Source: Clostridium sp. 'deep sea' (GTDB taxonomy: Bacteria; Bacillota; UBA994; PWPR01). Taken from it: a DNA stretch of 64,000 bases. Positions within the stretch are counted from its first letter, which is position 1. Every line of letters starts with the position of its first letter. The stretch spans positions 2,418,001 through 2,482,000 of the forward strand of contig NZ_CP063353.1 of assembly GCF_014931565.1 (NCBI RefSeq), given 5' to 3'. A program made the position numbers and the translations under genes. Positions 25,947-37,399 of the stretch are shown here, piece by piece. Under the pieces are notes generated by a model. The model ran no database searches. It was not told the DNA's origin and worked only from the letters and a program-made list of their open reading frames with translations.

Positions 25947-27131
25947 TTACTGTAATTCATTAAGTGCTTCTAAGGTAGACTCTGCTAACATAGCCATACC
26001 AACTGGTATACAATCTTCATCAAAATTATATTTTGGATGGTGACCAGGATAGTGGCAGTTTTTAGACTCATTTAGAGCTAATAAATTAAAAAAACATGAC
26101 GGTACTTCTAAGCTAAAGTAGCAAAAGTCCTCTCCTCCCATTGAGGCCTTTTTTAACTTGAAAACATTTTGTTCTCCTAAGACTCTATTACCCACTTTTT
26201 CAACCAACTTAGTTGCTTGCTCATTATTAATAACTGATGGAATGCCTTGGCGATAATCTAATTCATAGGTACATCTCAAACTATCACATACTCCTTTTAT
26301 AATTCTGTTAAAACGTTCTGGCATACCTAATTTAACATCTTGGCTTAGGGTTCTTATTGTACCTGTCATTTCAACTTCATCGGCTATAACATTATAACGA
26401 TATCCACCTTTTATTGTGCCCATAGTAATAACTACTGGCTCAAGAGGATCAATTTCCCGGGAAATTATAGTTTGCAGTGCTGTTAAAACATGGGCTGAGG
26501 CCATAATTGCATCTACTGATTTATGAGGGTGAGCTCCATGACCACCATATCCTTTGATTTTAATTCTTGCAAAGCCTGTTCCACCAGAACTTGCACCATG
26601 TTTAAAGGCTATTTGGCCAGCCTTACCCTGCTTGGTACTAATATGTAAACCAAACATCATGTCTACTTTAGGATTTTGTAATACACCTTCATTAATCATA
26701 GGCAGAGCACCACCTGGTCCTTCTTCTGCAGGCTGAAATATAAATTTCACATTGCCTTTAATTTTGTGTTTACACTCAGTAAGCAATTTTGCAACTCCCA
26801 TTAAAATTGCAGTATGTCCATCATGGCCACAAGCATGCATAACACCCTGTACTTTTGATGAATAAGGTGCTTCACTTTGTTCTAAAATTGGCAAGGCATC
26901 CATATCTGCTCTTAAACCTATTGTTGGTCCTTGTTCTAAACCTTTTAACAAGGCAACAACCCCTGTATTAGCAACTCCAGTTTTCACATCTAAACCTAGA
27001 TTTGTTAAAAACTCTGCAACTATTTGAGCTGTTCGGTTTTCTTGCATACCTAGCTCTGGGTGTTTATGAAAGTCTCTTCTGTAATTTATAAACTCCTGTT
27101 TTAACTCGTTTGCTCTGTTTAATAAAGACAT
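25947..27131 (-). CDS. M20D metallo-amidohydrolase (N-acyl-amino-acid/hippurate hydrolase type)
   Basis: A 394-residue cytoplasmic zinc/nickel amidohydrolase that removes acyl groups from N-acyl or N-aryl amino acids or splits small peptides. Motifs: 'GLRADMDALPI', the metal Cys/His pair in 'HACGHDGHTAIL', 'PAEEGPGGALPMI', the dimer-lid 'GYGGHGAHPHKSVDA', and 'SMGGEDFCYF' near the end. It is a close paralogue of the next gene (27297-28484) and a more distant one of 61974-63143. GGAG precedes the ATG. A perfect Noc-site palindrome lies in its coding sequence over 'IISREI'. Confidence 0.92.
   Translation of the reverse strand: MSLLNRANELKQEFINYRRDFHKHPELGMQENRTAQIVAEFLTNLGLDVKTGVANTGVVALLKGLEQGPTIGLRADMDALPILEQSEAPYSSKVQGVMHACGHDGHTAILMGVAKLLTECKHKIKGNVKFIFQPAEEGPGGALPMINEGVLQNPKVDMMFGLHISTKQGKAGQIAFKHGASSGGTGFARIKIKGYGGHGAHPHKSVDAIMASAHVLTALQTIISREIDPLEPVVITMGTIKGGYRYNVIADEVEMTGTIRTLSQDVKLGMPERFNRIIKGVCDSLRCTYELDYRQGIPSVINNEQATKLVEKVGNRVLGEQNVFKLKKASMGGEDFCYFSLEVPSCFFNLLALNESKNCHYPGHHPKYNFDEDCIPVGMAMLAESTLEALNELQ
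26451..26466. promoter_or_regulatory. Putative Noc-binding site (NBS)
   Basis: The 16-base palindrome AATTTCCCGGGAAATT contains the 14-base Bacillus subtilis Noc consensus ATTTCCCGGGAAAT without mismatch. A Noc homologue is coded at 51807-52601 in this window. The site is inside a gene, as many known Noc sites are. Confidence 0.65.
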
Positions 27132-27254
27132 TTTTTTTACTCCTTAATTTTATTTACTAGCTTAAACAATAATTATTAATTAAATTATAACGATATACTA
27201 ATTATTTGACAATAGAATTAATTGTTTTGGTATTATTTTGCAGGTTAATGTAAT

Positions 27255-27314
27255 AGTAATAAATCTTAAAAGAGTTTGGTTAATGAACATGGTTCATTAA
27301 CCAAACTCTTTTAA
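27255..27314 (-). terminator. Terminator overlapping the stop codon of the second M20D gene
   Basis: A perfect 23-bp stem (27266-27288 with 27292-27314) closes on the 3-base loop ATG. Its right arm encodes the last codons and the TAA (27299-27297) of the gene. The minus strand continues GATTTATTACTATT. Confidence 0.75.
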
Positions 27315-28484
27315 AGCTGTTAAAGTTATATCTGTAAGCAGAGCTACTCCATACGGAAGACAGTCTTCATCAAAGTTAAACTTAGGGTGATGTAAAGGAT
27401 AGGTGCATAGTTTATTTTTATTACCTGCATGTAACCTAAAATAACAACAAGGAACCCTTTCACTAAAATATGAAAAATCATCCCCACCCATAGAGGGATG
27501 TGCCATAAGAAACACATTATTTTCGCCTAACAACTGCTCTGCAACTTTTTTTACAATAGCTGTTGCTTTATTGTTATTTATTAGTGAGGGCAACCCTTGT
27601 TTTATTTCTAATTCATAACTACATCTTAAGCTATTACAAATTCCGCTAACTATTCTTTCTATTTTATTATCAATACTTACTCTAATGTCCTCATCTAGTG
27701 TTCTAATGGTTCCAGTCATCTCTACTTCATCAGCTATAACATTATGTCTATAACCCCCATGTATAGTTCCAATGGATATTACTATAGGAAGTAATGAATT
27801 AATTTCTCGAGAGGCTATCGTTTGTAATGCAGTTATTACATGTGCTGCAGCTATTATAGCATCTACAGACTTATGAGGATGAGCTCCATGTCCTCCAAAT
27901 CCGTTAATTCTCAATTTAAAATATTTTGTGCTAGCTGTTATGGCTCCTGTGGCTAGCGATATTTGACCAACTTCACCGTTAGTAGGAGCAATGTGCAAAC
28001 CAAACATCATATCAACTTTGGGATTAATTAACACTCCTTGTTTAATCATAGGTAAAGCACCTGCTGCAATTTCTTCCGCTGGTTGAAATATTAATTTAAC
28101 TTTACCTTTAAAACTTCTTCTTTTAACTGTTAGTAGTTTTGCTACTCCAAGCAAAATTGCAGTATGTCCATCATGGCCACAGGCATGCATTTTACCTTTA
28201 ACTAAAGAAACATAACTGTGATTATTTTGTTCTTGAATAGGTAATGCATCCATATCTGCTCTTAAAGCAATAGTTGGTCCCTTACCAACACCTTTTATTA
28301 CAGCTACTACCCCAGTGTTTGCTATACCTTTAGTAACTTCTAGTCCTAACTTACTTAGGTATTTAGCTACTAAATCAGCAGTTCTAAACTCTTCGAGACC
28401 AATTTCTGGATATTTATGAATTTTTCTTCTTATTTCAACTAGTTTGTCTTTTATTTTTAATGCTCTATTTATTGAAGAGATCAT
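27297..28484 (-). CDS. M20D metallo-amidohydrolase, second copy
   Basis: A paralogue of the neighbouring amidohydrolase with the same motif series: 'ALRADMDALPIQEQ', 'HACGHDGHTAILLG', 'PAEEIAAGALPMI' (one Gly-rich loop changed), 'GFGGHGAHPHKSVDA' and 'SMGGDDFSYF'. The tandem arrangement, each copy with its own terminator, points to duplication followed by separate transcription and perhaps different acyl-amino-acid preference. Start: a TTG at 28502 precedes the GGGGGA site, so the ATG at 28484 is taken (395 residues). Confidence 0.92.
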   Translation of the reverse strand: MISSINRALKIKDKLVEIRRKIHKYPEIGLEEFRTADLVAKYLSKLGLEVTKGIANTGVVAVIKGVGKGPTIALRADMDALPIQEQNNHSYVSLVKGKMHACGHDGHTAILLGVAKLLTVKRRSFKGKVKLIFQPAEEIAAGALPMIKQGVLINPKVDMMFGLHIAPTNGEVGQISLATGAITASTKYFKLRINGFGGHGAHPHKSVDAIIAAAHVITALQTIASREINSLLPIVISIGTIHGGYRHNVIADEVEMTGTIRTLDEDIRVSIDNKIERIVSGICNSLRCSYELEIKQGLPSLINNNKATAIVKKVAEQLLGENNVFLMAHPSMGGDDFSYFSERVPCCYFRLHAGNKNKLCTYPLHHPKFNFDEDCLPYGVALLTDITLTALKEFG

Positions 28485-28561
28485 TATTATCCCCCTAAAC
28501 AACGATTATATCTATTAACTATCTAAAATCTATGCTTAGTTTTTGTTATTATGATAATATT

Positions 28562-29251
28562 CTAAAATAGAGACATAAGTTTAACTATTAAAATTGGCAT
28601 AAAAATAGCTGGCAACATATTACCTACTTTAATATTACTTATGCCTAATAAGTTAATACCAATAGCAGTAATAAGTAAACCACCAGTTGCACTCATTTCC
28701 AATATAATAGTTGAATTTAAAAATAAATTTAAATATCCTGCAAGTATAGTAATTGTACTCTGGTATATAAATACTGGTAATGCTGAAAAAAGTACTCCAA
28801 TTCCTAAGGCCGAAGTAAACACTATAGCTGTAATTCCATCTATAATTCCTTTTGCAATGAGAGTATTATGTGTATTTTCTAGCCCACTCTGCAATGCACC
28901 CATAATAGCCATTGCTCCTACACAATAAACAAGGCTACTTGTTACAAAACCCTTTGCAAAGCCACCCTTAAAATTTTTGGCAAATTTATTTTCTACAAAT
29001 AAGCCGAACTTTTCAAGTTTAGCTTCAATATTTATAATTTCACCAATTACAGTGCCTATACCTAAACTTATAATAACAGTTATTATACTTTCACTTTTTA
29101 TTGCCATTTGTAATCCTACGAGTATTACAGCTAGAGCCATAGCTTGCATTAACGTTGTTTTAGCTTTATTCGAAACACCTTTTTGAAGAAAAACACCTAA
29201 TAGCGATCCTATAATAATCAGTATTGCGTTAATAATGCTACCTTTTAACAT
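28562..29251 (-). CDS. DUF554 family membrane protein (YdfK/YqgA-like)
   Basis: A 229-residue protein with about six to seven membrane helices. The N terminus 'GSIINAILIIIGSLLGVFL' and the internal 'LGIGTVIGEIINIEAKLEKFG' are the marks of the DUF554 family, whose molecular job is unknown (possibly a small-molecule transporter). It lies 16 bases downstream of parB on the same strand and is probably the last gene of the parAB transcript. GGAGAA precedes the ATG. Confidence 0.82.
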   Translation of the reverse strand: MLKGSIINAILIIIGSLLGVFLQKGVSNKAKTTLMQAMALAVILVGLQMAIKSESIITVIISLGIGTVIGEIINIEAKLEKFGLFVENKFAKNFKGGFAKGFVTSSLVYCVGAMAIMGALQSGLENTHNTLIAKGIIDGITAIVFTSALGIGVLFSALPVFIYQSTITILAGYLNLFLNSTIILEMSATGGLLITAIGINLLGISNIKVGNMLPAIFMPILIVKLMSLF

Positions 29252-29267
29252 GTCATTCTCCGATTTT

Positions 29268-30152
29268 CTATTTTCTAAACTTACGTATCAGCCTATCTAA
29301 ATCTTCATCACTATAGTAATCTATTATGATTCGACCTTTGTTTTGAGCATCTTTTATCTGAACTTGTGTTTTTAGTAAACTTTTTAGGTCATTTTCATAT
29401 TCTTTAATGATAAGGAATCTTAAATTGTCTTCTGGAGATGTTTTCTTAATCTCTTTTTCCTTAACTTGTACTGAATTGTTCTGTTTTCTAACTATTTTTT
29501 CGATATCTCTTACACTTAAATTATTTTTCACTATTTCGTTAGCGAATACAATCATTTCTTCTCTAGTATTTAATGATAAAAGTGCTCTAGCATGTCCATA
29601 AGATATTCTATTTTCAGTAACGAGCTCTTGAACTTCAATAGGTAGATCTAGTAGCCTAATCATATTTGAAACATAAGATCTACTTTTTCCTAATTTTTTT
29701 GCTAAATCGGTCTTACTTACGGATAACTGTTCTGTTAACGTATGTAAAGCAGTTGCTTCTTCTAAAGGCATTAAGTCTTCTCTTTGAATATTCTCTATTA
29801 ATGCCAATTCTAACACTTTGGTATTGCTTAGTTTGCGGATTATACAAGGTATTGTTTTTAAATCTGCCATTTTAGCAGCTCTGTATCTTCTCTCACCAGC
29901 CACTATTTTATAGTTTATGCCTTCTTGTACCACTATAATTGGTTGTAAAATGCCATGTTCTTTTATTGATTCGGATAGTTCTTGTAATTTTTCATTATCA
30001 AAGTCTCTTCTTGGCTGATTATGGTTTGGAATTATTTTAGTAATATTTATCTGTCTTATAAACTCAGTAGTTGAGTCGTTATTTTCATATAAAGGTTTAT
30101 CAGGCAATAATGCGCCTAACCCCTTACCTAAACCTCTACTTTTACTACTCAT
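29268..30152 (-). CDS. parB: Chromosome partition protein ParB (Spo0J)
   Basis: A CTP-dependent DNA clamp that loads at parS, spreads, and works with ParA and condensin in origin segregation. The N terminus 'RGLGKGLGALLPD' is the ParA-stimulating signature; the CTPase/ParB-N motifs 'NQPRRDF', 'GERRYRAAKMA' and 'ALIENIQREDL' follow, then a helix-turn-helix around 'TDLAKKLGKSRSYVSNMIRLL' (cut here as 'AKKLGKSRSYVSNMIRLL') and a C-terminal dimer domain. The ATG at 30152 has AGGGAGGT upstream and overlaps the parA stop by 8 bases. Confidence 0.96.
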   Translation of the reverse strand: MSSKSRGLGKGLGALLPDKPLYENNDSTTEFIRQINITKIIPNHNQPRRDFDNEKLQELSESIKEHGILQPIIVVQEGINYKIVAGERRYRAAKMADLKTIPCIIRKLSNTKVLELALIENIQREDLMPLEEATALHTLTEQLSVSKTDLAKKLGKSRSYVSNMIRLLDLPIEVQELVTENRISYGHARALLSLNTREEMIVFANEIVKNNLSVRDIEKIVRKQNNSVQVKEKEIKKTSPEDNLRFLIIKEYENDLKSLLKTQVQIKDAQNKGRIIIDYYSDEDLDRLIRKFRK

Positions 30153-30906
30153 TTGCAATTACCTCCCTAGCTAACTCTGTGTATGCCATTGCACCGCTAC
30201 TGTTAATGTCATAAGAAATGATAGGTTTACCATGACTTGGTGCTTCGCTTAGTCGCACGTTTCTATGAATGATTGTGTTAAAAATTTTGTCTGGAAAATA
30301 TTTTTTCACTTCTTCTGCTACCTCTTGTGACAATTTAGTTCTACTATCATACATAGTTAATACTACACCACCTATATTAAGGTTTTTGTTTAAGTATTGC
30401 CTAGCCAAGTTAATAGAATTTATTAATTGTGATAATCCCTCTAAAGCATAAAATTCACATTGTATAGGAATTAGAACATCTGTTGCTGCTGTAAAAGCAT
30501 TAAAAGTTAGTAAACCTAATGATGGCGGACAATCTATTAATATGTAATCATATGTGTCTTTTACATATTCTAAAGCATCATCTAGTTTACTTTCACGAGA
30601 AAACATGGGTACAAGTTCTATTTCTGCTCCTGCTAAGTTTAATGTAGCGGGTACTATATCAAGGTTGTCTATTTCTGTTTTTTTTATAACCATTTCTAAT
30701 GGATAATCATCTATTAAAACATTGTATATACAGTATTTTAGGTCATGTTTTCGTATACCTAAACCACTTGTTGAATTTCCTTGAGGATCAATGTCCACTA
30801 AAAGTACTTTTTTACCTTGTTTAGCCAAACATGCAGATAAATTCACCGCAGTAGTAGTTTTACCTACCCCACCCTTTTGATTTGCTAATGCGTAAATTCT
30901 TATCAT
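30145..30906 (-). CDS. parA: Chromosome partition ATPase ParA (Soj)
   Basis: A 253-residue deviant-Walker ATPase. 'ANQKGGVGKTTTAVNL' is the signature Walker A with the lysine of the MinD/ParA class; 'VLLVDIDPQGNSTSG' and 'DYILIDCPPSLG' are the A' and B motifs. Besides segregation, Soj controls DnaA in Bacillus. It is the first gene of the parA-parB(-DUF554) unit, with AGGAG before the ATG and two parS sites just upstream. Confidence 0.96.
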   Translation of the reverse strand: MIRIYALANQKGGVGKTTTAVNLSACLAKQGKKVLLVDIDPQGNSTSGLGIRKHDLKYCIYNVLIDDYPLEMVIKKTEIDNLDIVPATLNLAGAEIELVPMFSRESKLDDALEYVKDTYDYILIDCPPSLGLLTFNAFTAATDVLIPIQCEFYALEGLSQLINSINLARQYLNKNLNIGGVVLTMYDSRTKLSQEVAEEVKKYFPDKIFNTIIHRNVRLSEAPSHGKPIISYDINSSGAMAYTELAREVIANE

Positions 30907-31072
30907 CTTTTCACTCCTAGTATTCTAAAGGTTAATTAACTAAGTACCTAATGATATAAATGTATTTAAAACATATTTAGAATAAAATAATGAATATCAG
31001 AAATGTTTTTAATAACTTCAATTCTTGTATTCTAAGAATAACATTAATATAGCAATCAATCTATACTTTTTT

Positions 31073-31088
31073 CGTTTCACGTGAAACG
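31073..31088. promoter_or_regulatory. parS centromere site 1
   Basis: CGTTTCACGTGAAACG is a perfect palindrome that matches the parS consensus TGTTTCACGTGAAACA at 14 of 16 positions. It lies about 170 bases upstream of parA. Confidence 0.92.
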
Positions 31089-31179
31089 TTTTAGTTTATT
31101 TGTTAGATTTGTGTCGAATACTTACACAAATAAGGTCGAAACTTGACACTTACCATCATTATATGCTAGCTATATCTCA

Positions 31180-31230
31180 GATATAATAAAAAGCTGATAA
31201 ACGTTTCACGTGAAACATATATCAGCTTTT
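31180..31230 (-). terminator. Terminator of the gyrase/XRE transcript with parS in its loop
   Basis: An 11-bp stem (AAAAGCTGATA 31189-31199, TATCAGCTTTT 31220-31230) encloses the second parS site. On the minus strand the stem ends in TTTTTATTATAT, 35 bases past the XRE gene stop. Confidence 0.8.
31202..31217. promoter_or_regulatory. parS centromere site 2
   Basis: CGTTTCACGTGAAACA matches the parS consensus at 15 of 16 positions. It sits inside the loop of the terminator hairpin described at 31180-31230, so it can also fold as an inner helix in RNA. Confidence 0.93.
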
Positions 31231-31264
31231 TTATTTATTAAATTATACTTTATTCAACTTTTTA

Positions 31265-31495
31265 CTAAAATATCACATCAAAAACATCATCTATCTGTAA
31301 TTTAAGTACTTTGCAGATATTACGTGCAGCTTTAATACCGGGATCAATTCTACCATTCACAATACCAGACAAATAACCTTTATCTATACCTGCAGCTGAT
31401 GCAAAATCTGCGAAAGGATGATTACTTAGTATAAAATCATCATATGCGTAAATCATTTTTTTAAGATCTATAGATTTTTTAATACGGTAACCCAT
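31265..31495 (-). CDS. Small XRE-family helix-turn-helix regulator
   Basis: A 76-residue, single-domain Cro/CI-type DNA-binding protein. The HTH covers about residues 24-58, with recognition helix 'DKGYLSGIVNGR' and the family's closing 'KAARNICKVLKLQIDDVF'. It begins 11 bases after gyrA stops, with GGAGAAGG before its ATG, so it rides on the gyrB-gyrA transcript and is followed by the parS-containing terminator. Its targets are unknown; autoregulation or a link with supercoiling is possible but not shown. Confidence 0.82.
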   Translation of the reverse strand: MGYRIKKSIDLKKMIYAYDDFILSNHPFADFASAAGIDKGYLSGIVNGRIDPGIKAARNICKVLKLQIDDVFDVIF

Positions 31496-31506
31496 AACCT
31501 TCTCCT

Positions 31507-33945
31507 CTATTTTTTAGATTCATTAATAGCTATTCTTGCAATTGCAACAATTTTATCGTCTGTCTCTAAATTTTGTAGACGAACGCCACGTGTATTACGA
31601 CCATAACTAGGAATTTCATCTACAGCAACCCTTATAATAATACCAGATTCAGTAATCATCATTACATCATTACCATCTTCTATTACTTTAAATCCTACAA
31701 CATGACCAGTAATTTCGTTAGTTTTCATTAAGATAACGCCTTTACCATATCTGTTTTGCTGTCTAAACTCAGATGAATCTGTTCTTTTGCCATAGCCATT
31801 AGCTGTCACACTAAGAACCGCAGAATTTGCTGTAATAACATCCATTTCCACTACAGCATCATCACCAGAGAGCATAATTCCACTAACACCTCTAGTCGCC
31901 CTACCCATTGGTCTTATTTGGCTTTCAGGAAATCTAATTACTTTTCCGTGATAAGTTCCAATTAAGATATCATTTTCACCATTGGTTAGTTTTACGCCTA
32001 TTAACTCATCATCATCTTGTAAATTAACAGCTATTAAACCACCCAACCTCATACTTTCATATTCAGTACAAAGGGTACGCTTTACAAATCCTTTTCTGGT
32101 AGAAGTTAATAAATACTTGTAGTCATCAAATGACTTAATTGGCATAGTAGCCATAATTTTTTCGCCACGCTTTAAGGCAGTTATGTTTTGAATAAGTACT
32201 CCACGCGAGTGTCGACCAGACTCAGGTATTTGGTAAATAGGAACTCGATACATAATGCCCCTATTTGAGAACACCAACAATTGGTGGTGAGTAGTACTAA
32301 TAAATAATTGCTCAACAAAGTCTTTATCTTTTGACTTAAATCCAGTTCTACCTCTACCTCCTCTACGTTGACTACTATATTCACTAAGAGATTGACGTTT
32401 TATATAACCTTTATGAGTAATTGTAACTACAACATCTTCATCTGCGATTAAATCAATAACATCAATCTCACCCTCTGCGGCTATAATTTCTGTTCTTCGA
32501 TCATCTGCAAATTTATCTCTTACTGCTAATAATTCATCTTTTATTATTTGTAGTAATAAAAGCTCATTATTTAGTATTGATTGTAATCTAGCTATTTCTT
32601 TTAATAAACTTTTATATTCTTCTTCAATTTTATCTCTTTCTAAACCTGTTAATCTTTGTAGTCTCATTTCTAAAATGGCTTTTGCTTGAATTTCTGATAA
32701 TCCAAAATTAGTAATTAAGCCATTCTTAGCAACCTCAACAGTTTTAGAAGCTTTTATTAATTTAATAACTTCATCTATATTATCAAGAGCAATTCTATAA
32801 CCCTCTAATATATGTGCTCTGTCTTCTGCTTTTTTTAGTAAGTACTTGGTTCTACGCCTTACAACTTCTTTTTGATGATCAACATAATGACCTAACATTT
32901 TTTTAAGGTTCATTACCTTCGGTTCATTATTAATTAATGCAAGCATAATAATACCAAATGACTCTTGCAGTTGACTATTTTTGTATAATCTATTTAAAAC
33001 TACATTGGGATCAACATCTCTTCTTAATTCTATTACTACACGAATACCGTCTCTATCACTCTCATCACGTAAATCAGTTATACCTTCAACTTTTTTATCA
33101 CGTACAATATGAGCAATTTTTTCAATCATCCGAGCCTTATTTACATTATATGGTAACTCTGTAACTACTATCCTTGATTTTCCATTACGCATCTGCTCTA
33201 TTCTGGTTTTAGCACGTACTTTTAGCACACCTCTACCAGTTCTATATGCTTTGTGTATCTCATCTCTTCCCATAATAAATCCGCCTGTGGGAAAATCTGG
33301 TCCAGGTATAACTTCAATTAACTCTTCGATTGTTAAATCAGGATTATCAATTAGAGCAACACAGCCATCTATAACCTCACCTAAATTATGTGGTGGAATA
33401 TTAGTTGCCATACCAACAGCAATTCCAGATGATCCATTCACCAATAAATTAGGATATCTTGCAGGTAACACAACTGGTTCTTTTAATTGCTCATCAAAGT
33501 TAGGCTTGAAATCTACTGTTTCTTTATCTAGATCTCTTAACAGTTCTAGGGTTATGTGTTCTAAACGAGCTTCTGTGTAACGCATTGCAGCAGCAGAGTC
33601 TCCATCTATAGAACCAAAGTTTCCATGTCCATCTACTAATGGGTACCTAATATTAAAGTCTTGTGCCATTCTTACCATGGTATCGTATACTACTATATCA
33701 CCATGTGGATGATATTTACCTAGCACCTCACCTACCGTACGTGCTGACTTTTGATACGATTTATTAGGAGCTAAACCCATTTGGCTCATTGCATACAAAA
33801 TACGTCTATGGGCAGGCTTTAAACCATCTCTTACGTCAGGTAGGGCTCTGCCAACAATAACAGTCATTGCATAAGTTAAATATGATTTACTAATTTCATC
33901 ACTTATATCTACAGGTAATATTTTACCTTGTTTAAATTCAGACAT
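31507..33945 (-). CDS. gyrA: DNA gyrase subunit A
   Basis: The breakage-reunion subunit of gyrase. The winged-helix/tower core has the catalytic Tyr123 in '[11 protein letters not shown]' and the quinolone-determining segment '[18 protein letters not shown]'. Residue 84 (Escherichia coli Ser83) is Ile, a change that gives quinolone resistance in other species. The C-terminal pinwheel follows, with the GyrA box 'QRRGGRG' that allows negative supercoiling. The ATG at 33945 follows GGGGG; a TTG at 33966 overlaps the end of gyrB. At about 812 residues it has a usual length. Confidence 0.97.
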   Translation of the reverse strand: MSEFKQGKILPVDISDEISKSYLTYAMTVIVGRALPDVRDGLKPAHRRILYAMSQMGLAPNKSYQKSARTVGEVLGKYHPHGDIVVYDTMVRMAQDFNIRYPLVDGHGNFGSIDGDSAAAMRYTEARLEHITLELLRDLDKETVDFKPNFDEQLKEPVVLPARYPNLLVNGSSGIAVGMATNIPPHNLGEVIDGCVALIDNPDLTIEELIEVIPGPDFPTGGFIMGRDEIHKAYRTGRGVLKVRAKTRIEQMRNGKSRIVVTELPYNVNKARMIEKIAHIVRDKKVEGITDLRDESDRDGIRVVIELRRDVDPNVVLNRLYKNSQLQESFGIIMLALINNEPKVMNLKKMLGHYVDHQKEVVRRRTKYLLKKAEDRAHILEGYRIALDNIDEVIKLIKASKTVEVAKNGLITNFGLSEIQAKAILEMRLQRLTGLERDKIEEEYKSLLKEIARLQSILNNELLLLQIIKDELLAVRDKFADDRRTEIIAAEGEIDVIDLIADEDVVVTITHKGYIKRQSLSEYSSQRRGGRGRTGFKSKDKDFVEQLFISTTHHQLLVFSNRGIMYRVPIYQIPESGRHSRGVLIQNITALKRGEKIMATMPIKSFDDYKYLLTSTRKGFVKRTLCTEYESMRLGGLIAVNLQDDDELIGVKLTNGENDILIGTYHGKVIRFPESQIRPMGRATRGVSGIMLSGDDAVVEMDVITANSAVLSVTANGYGKRTDSSEFRQQNRYGKGVILMKTNEITGHVVGFKVIEDGNDVMMITESGIIIRVAVDEIPSYGRNTRGVRLQNLETDDKIVAIARIAINESKK

Positions 33946-33955
33946 TGTATACCCC

Positions 33956-35905
<1,950 letters not shown>

Positions 35906-35940
35906 CTAAGATTTGATACTTTTTATCCTCTACAAATACT

Positions 35941-35965
35941 TAAAACCGCGATTAAAGCGGTTTTA
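35941..35965 (-). terminator. Hairpin between recF and gyrB
   Basis: A 9-bp stem, TAAAACCGC with GCGGTTTTA, and a 7-base loop. The U-tract is only the stem end (TTTTA), so termination of the dnaA-recF transcript would be partial and read-through to gyrB is likely. Confidence 0.5.
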
Positions 35966-36036
35966 GGCGCATATTCATTATATCACACTAAATACATACA
36001 ACAAAGCTTTCAAGGGTAAAATTGAGACTTAGAGAA

Positions 36037-37188
36037 TTACTCTCTATTTATTTTACTACCTTGCTCAAAGAACTTTCCGTTTTCAACTCTATAAATATTG
36101 GCATCTCTAATTATTTTATCGGATAAAAGAGAAATATCTGTTGTTGCTACAAAGGTTTGGCTATTTCCTGCTGCTGTTTCTAATAATAAGGTTTGTCTTT
36201 TACGATCTAATTCACTTAACACATCATCTAACAGTAAAATAGGCATCTCTCCTGTTTCTGATTTCATAAATTGGAGCTCAGCAAGCTTTAGTGACAAAAC
36301 CGTTGTTCGTTGCTGACCCTGAGAACCAAATCGTTTAACGTCATGTCCATTTATTATAAAACCTAAATCATCTAAGTGTGGGCCAACTAAAGATGTTCTT
36401 CGCTCTTTTTCTTTTTTACTTACTAACTTTAACTTTTGAAAGAACATATCCTCAATAATATCTTTTTTTATTTTATAAACTTTAGAGATATCATCTTCAA
36501 GCCCTAAACTTGACTTATAGTTAATTATTAAATTATCTTCACCATTGCTTATATTTCTATGTGCCAACTTAGCCAAAATACTTAATTTATATAACATTTC
36601 AAGTCTTCTTAATATAATATTTGTACCTAAGTTTATCATTTGATCATTAAAAGTTGCCAAAATACTCTCTGAAAAGCCATTTCGATGAGCATTTTTTAAA
36701 AGCATGTTTCGCTGCTTAATTATTCTATCGTATTGCTGACAGGTTTTATAGTAAGCAGGAATAACTTGACTAATTTCTAAATCTATAAATTCTCTCCGTA
36801 AACGTGGTCCCCCACTAACTAACTGTAAGTCTCTCGGAAAAAAAGACACAACATTAAGGTAACCTAATAAATCGGCTACCTTTTTTCTGTTTATTCCATC
36901 TATAGTTAACTGCTTTTTATTTTCTGAAATACCTAAATATAAGCTATAGTTGCTTTCTTTTTTTTCTAAATCTATCACAACTTCACTTTTTGTTTTGTTA
37001 AAATTAATTAAATCAGAAGTTTTAGTTGTTCTGTAAGATCTTCCTGACACAAACATATAAATAGATTCTAAAAAATTAGATTTACCTTGAGCGTTACTAC
37101 CCAAAAAAATATTAAGGTTTTTTGCTGGTTTAATGTCTGCTTTAAGGATATTTCTAAAATTGTAGCTAACAACTCTAGTTATTTTCAT
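36037..37188 (-). CDS. recF: DNA replication and repair protein RecF
   Basis: An SMC-like ATPase that helps load RecA at single-stranded gaps. Walker A is 'LGSNAQGKSNFLESIY', the ABC signature 'RFGSQGQQRTTVLSL', and Walker B 'ILLLDDVLSELD'. The 383-residue length is normal. Its start overlaps the S4-domain gene by 14 bases, and the ribosome site is weak, in line with coupled translation in the dnaA-dnaN-S4-recF unit. Confidence 0.96.
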   Translation of the reverse strand: MKITRVVSYNFRNILKADIKPAKNLNIFLGSNAQGKSNFLESIYMFVSGRSYRTTKTSDLINFNKTKSEVVIDLEKKESNYSLYLGISENKKQLTIDGINRKKVADLLGYLNVVSFFPRDLQLVSGGPRLRREFIDLEISQVIPAYYKTCQQYDRIIKQRNMLLKNAHRNGFSESILATFNDQMINLGTNIILRRLEMLYKLSILAKLAHRNISNGEDNLIINYKSSLGLEDDISKVYKIKKDIIEDMFFQKLKLVSKKEKERRTSLVGPHLDDLGFIINGHDVKRFGSQGQQRTTVLSLKLAELQFMKSETGEMPILLLDDVLSELDRKRQTLLLETAAGNSQTFVATTDISLLSDKIIRDANIYRVENGKFFEQGSKINRE

Positions 37189-37399
37189 TAATAATAACCA
37201 CCAGTTTTAATTGATTATCTATTTCAACAATATCTCCATGTTTCAATTTTCTACGATACCTGTACTCACTATCGCCATTAACAGTAACTAGTCTTTCATC
37301 AACTAACATTTTAACTTCACTACCGCTAACTACCACATTAGCCCACTTTAAAAACTGCATTAAATTTATTTCTTTACTATTAACCACAATTTGTTCCAT
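37175..37399 (-). CDS. yaaA: S4-domain RNA-binding protein (YaaA-like)
   Basis: A 74-residue protein made of one S4 RNA-binding fold: 'INLMQFLKWANVVVSGSEVK' followed by 'VTVNGDSEYRYRRKLKHGD'. The dnaN-yaaA-recF position is conserved across Firmicutes; YaaA homologues associate with the ribosome. The ATG follows the dnaN TAA directly, with AGGAAG inside the end of dnaN. Confidence 0.92.
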   Translation of the reverse strand: MEQIVVNSKEINLMQFLKWANVVVSGSEVKMLVDERLVTVNGDSEYRYRRKLKHGDIVEIDNQLKLVVIINENN

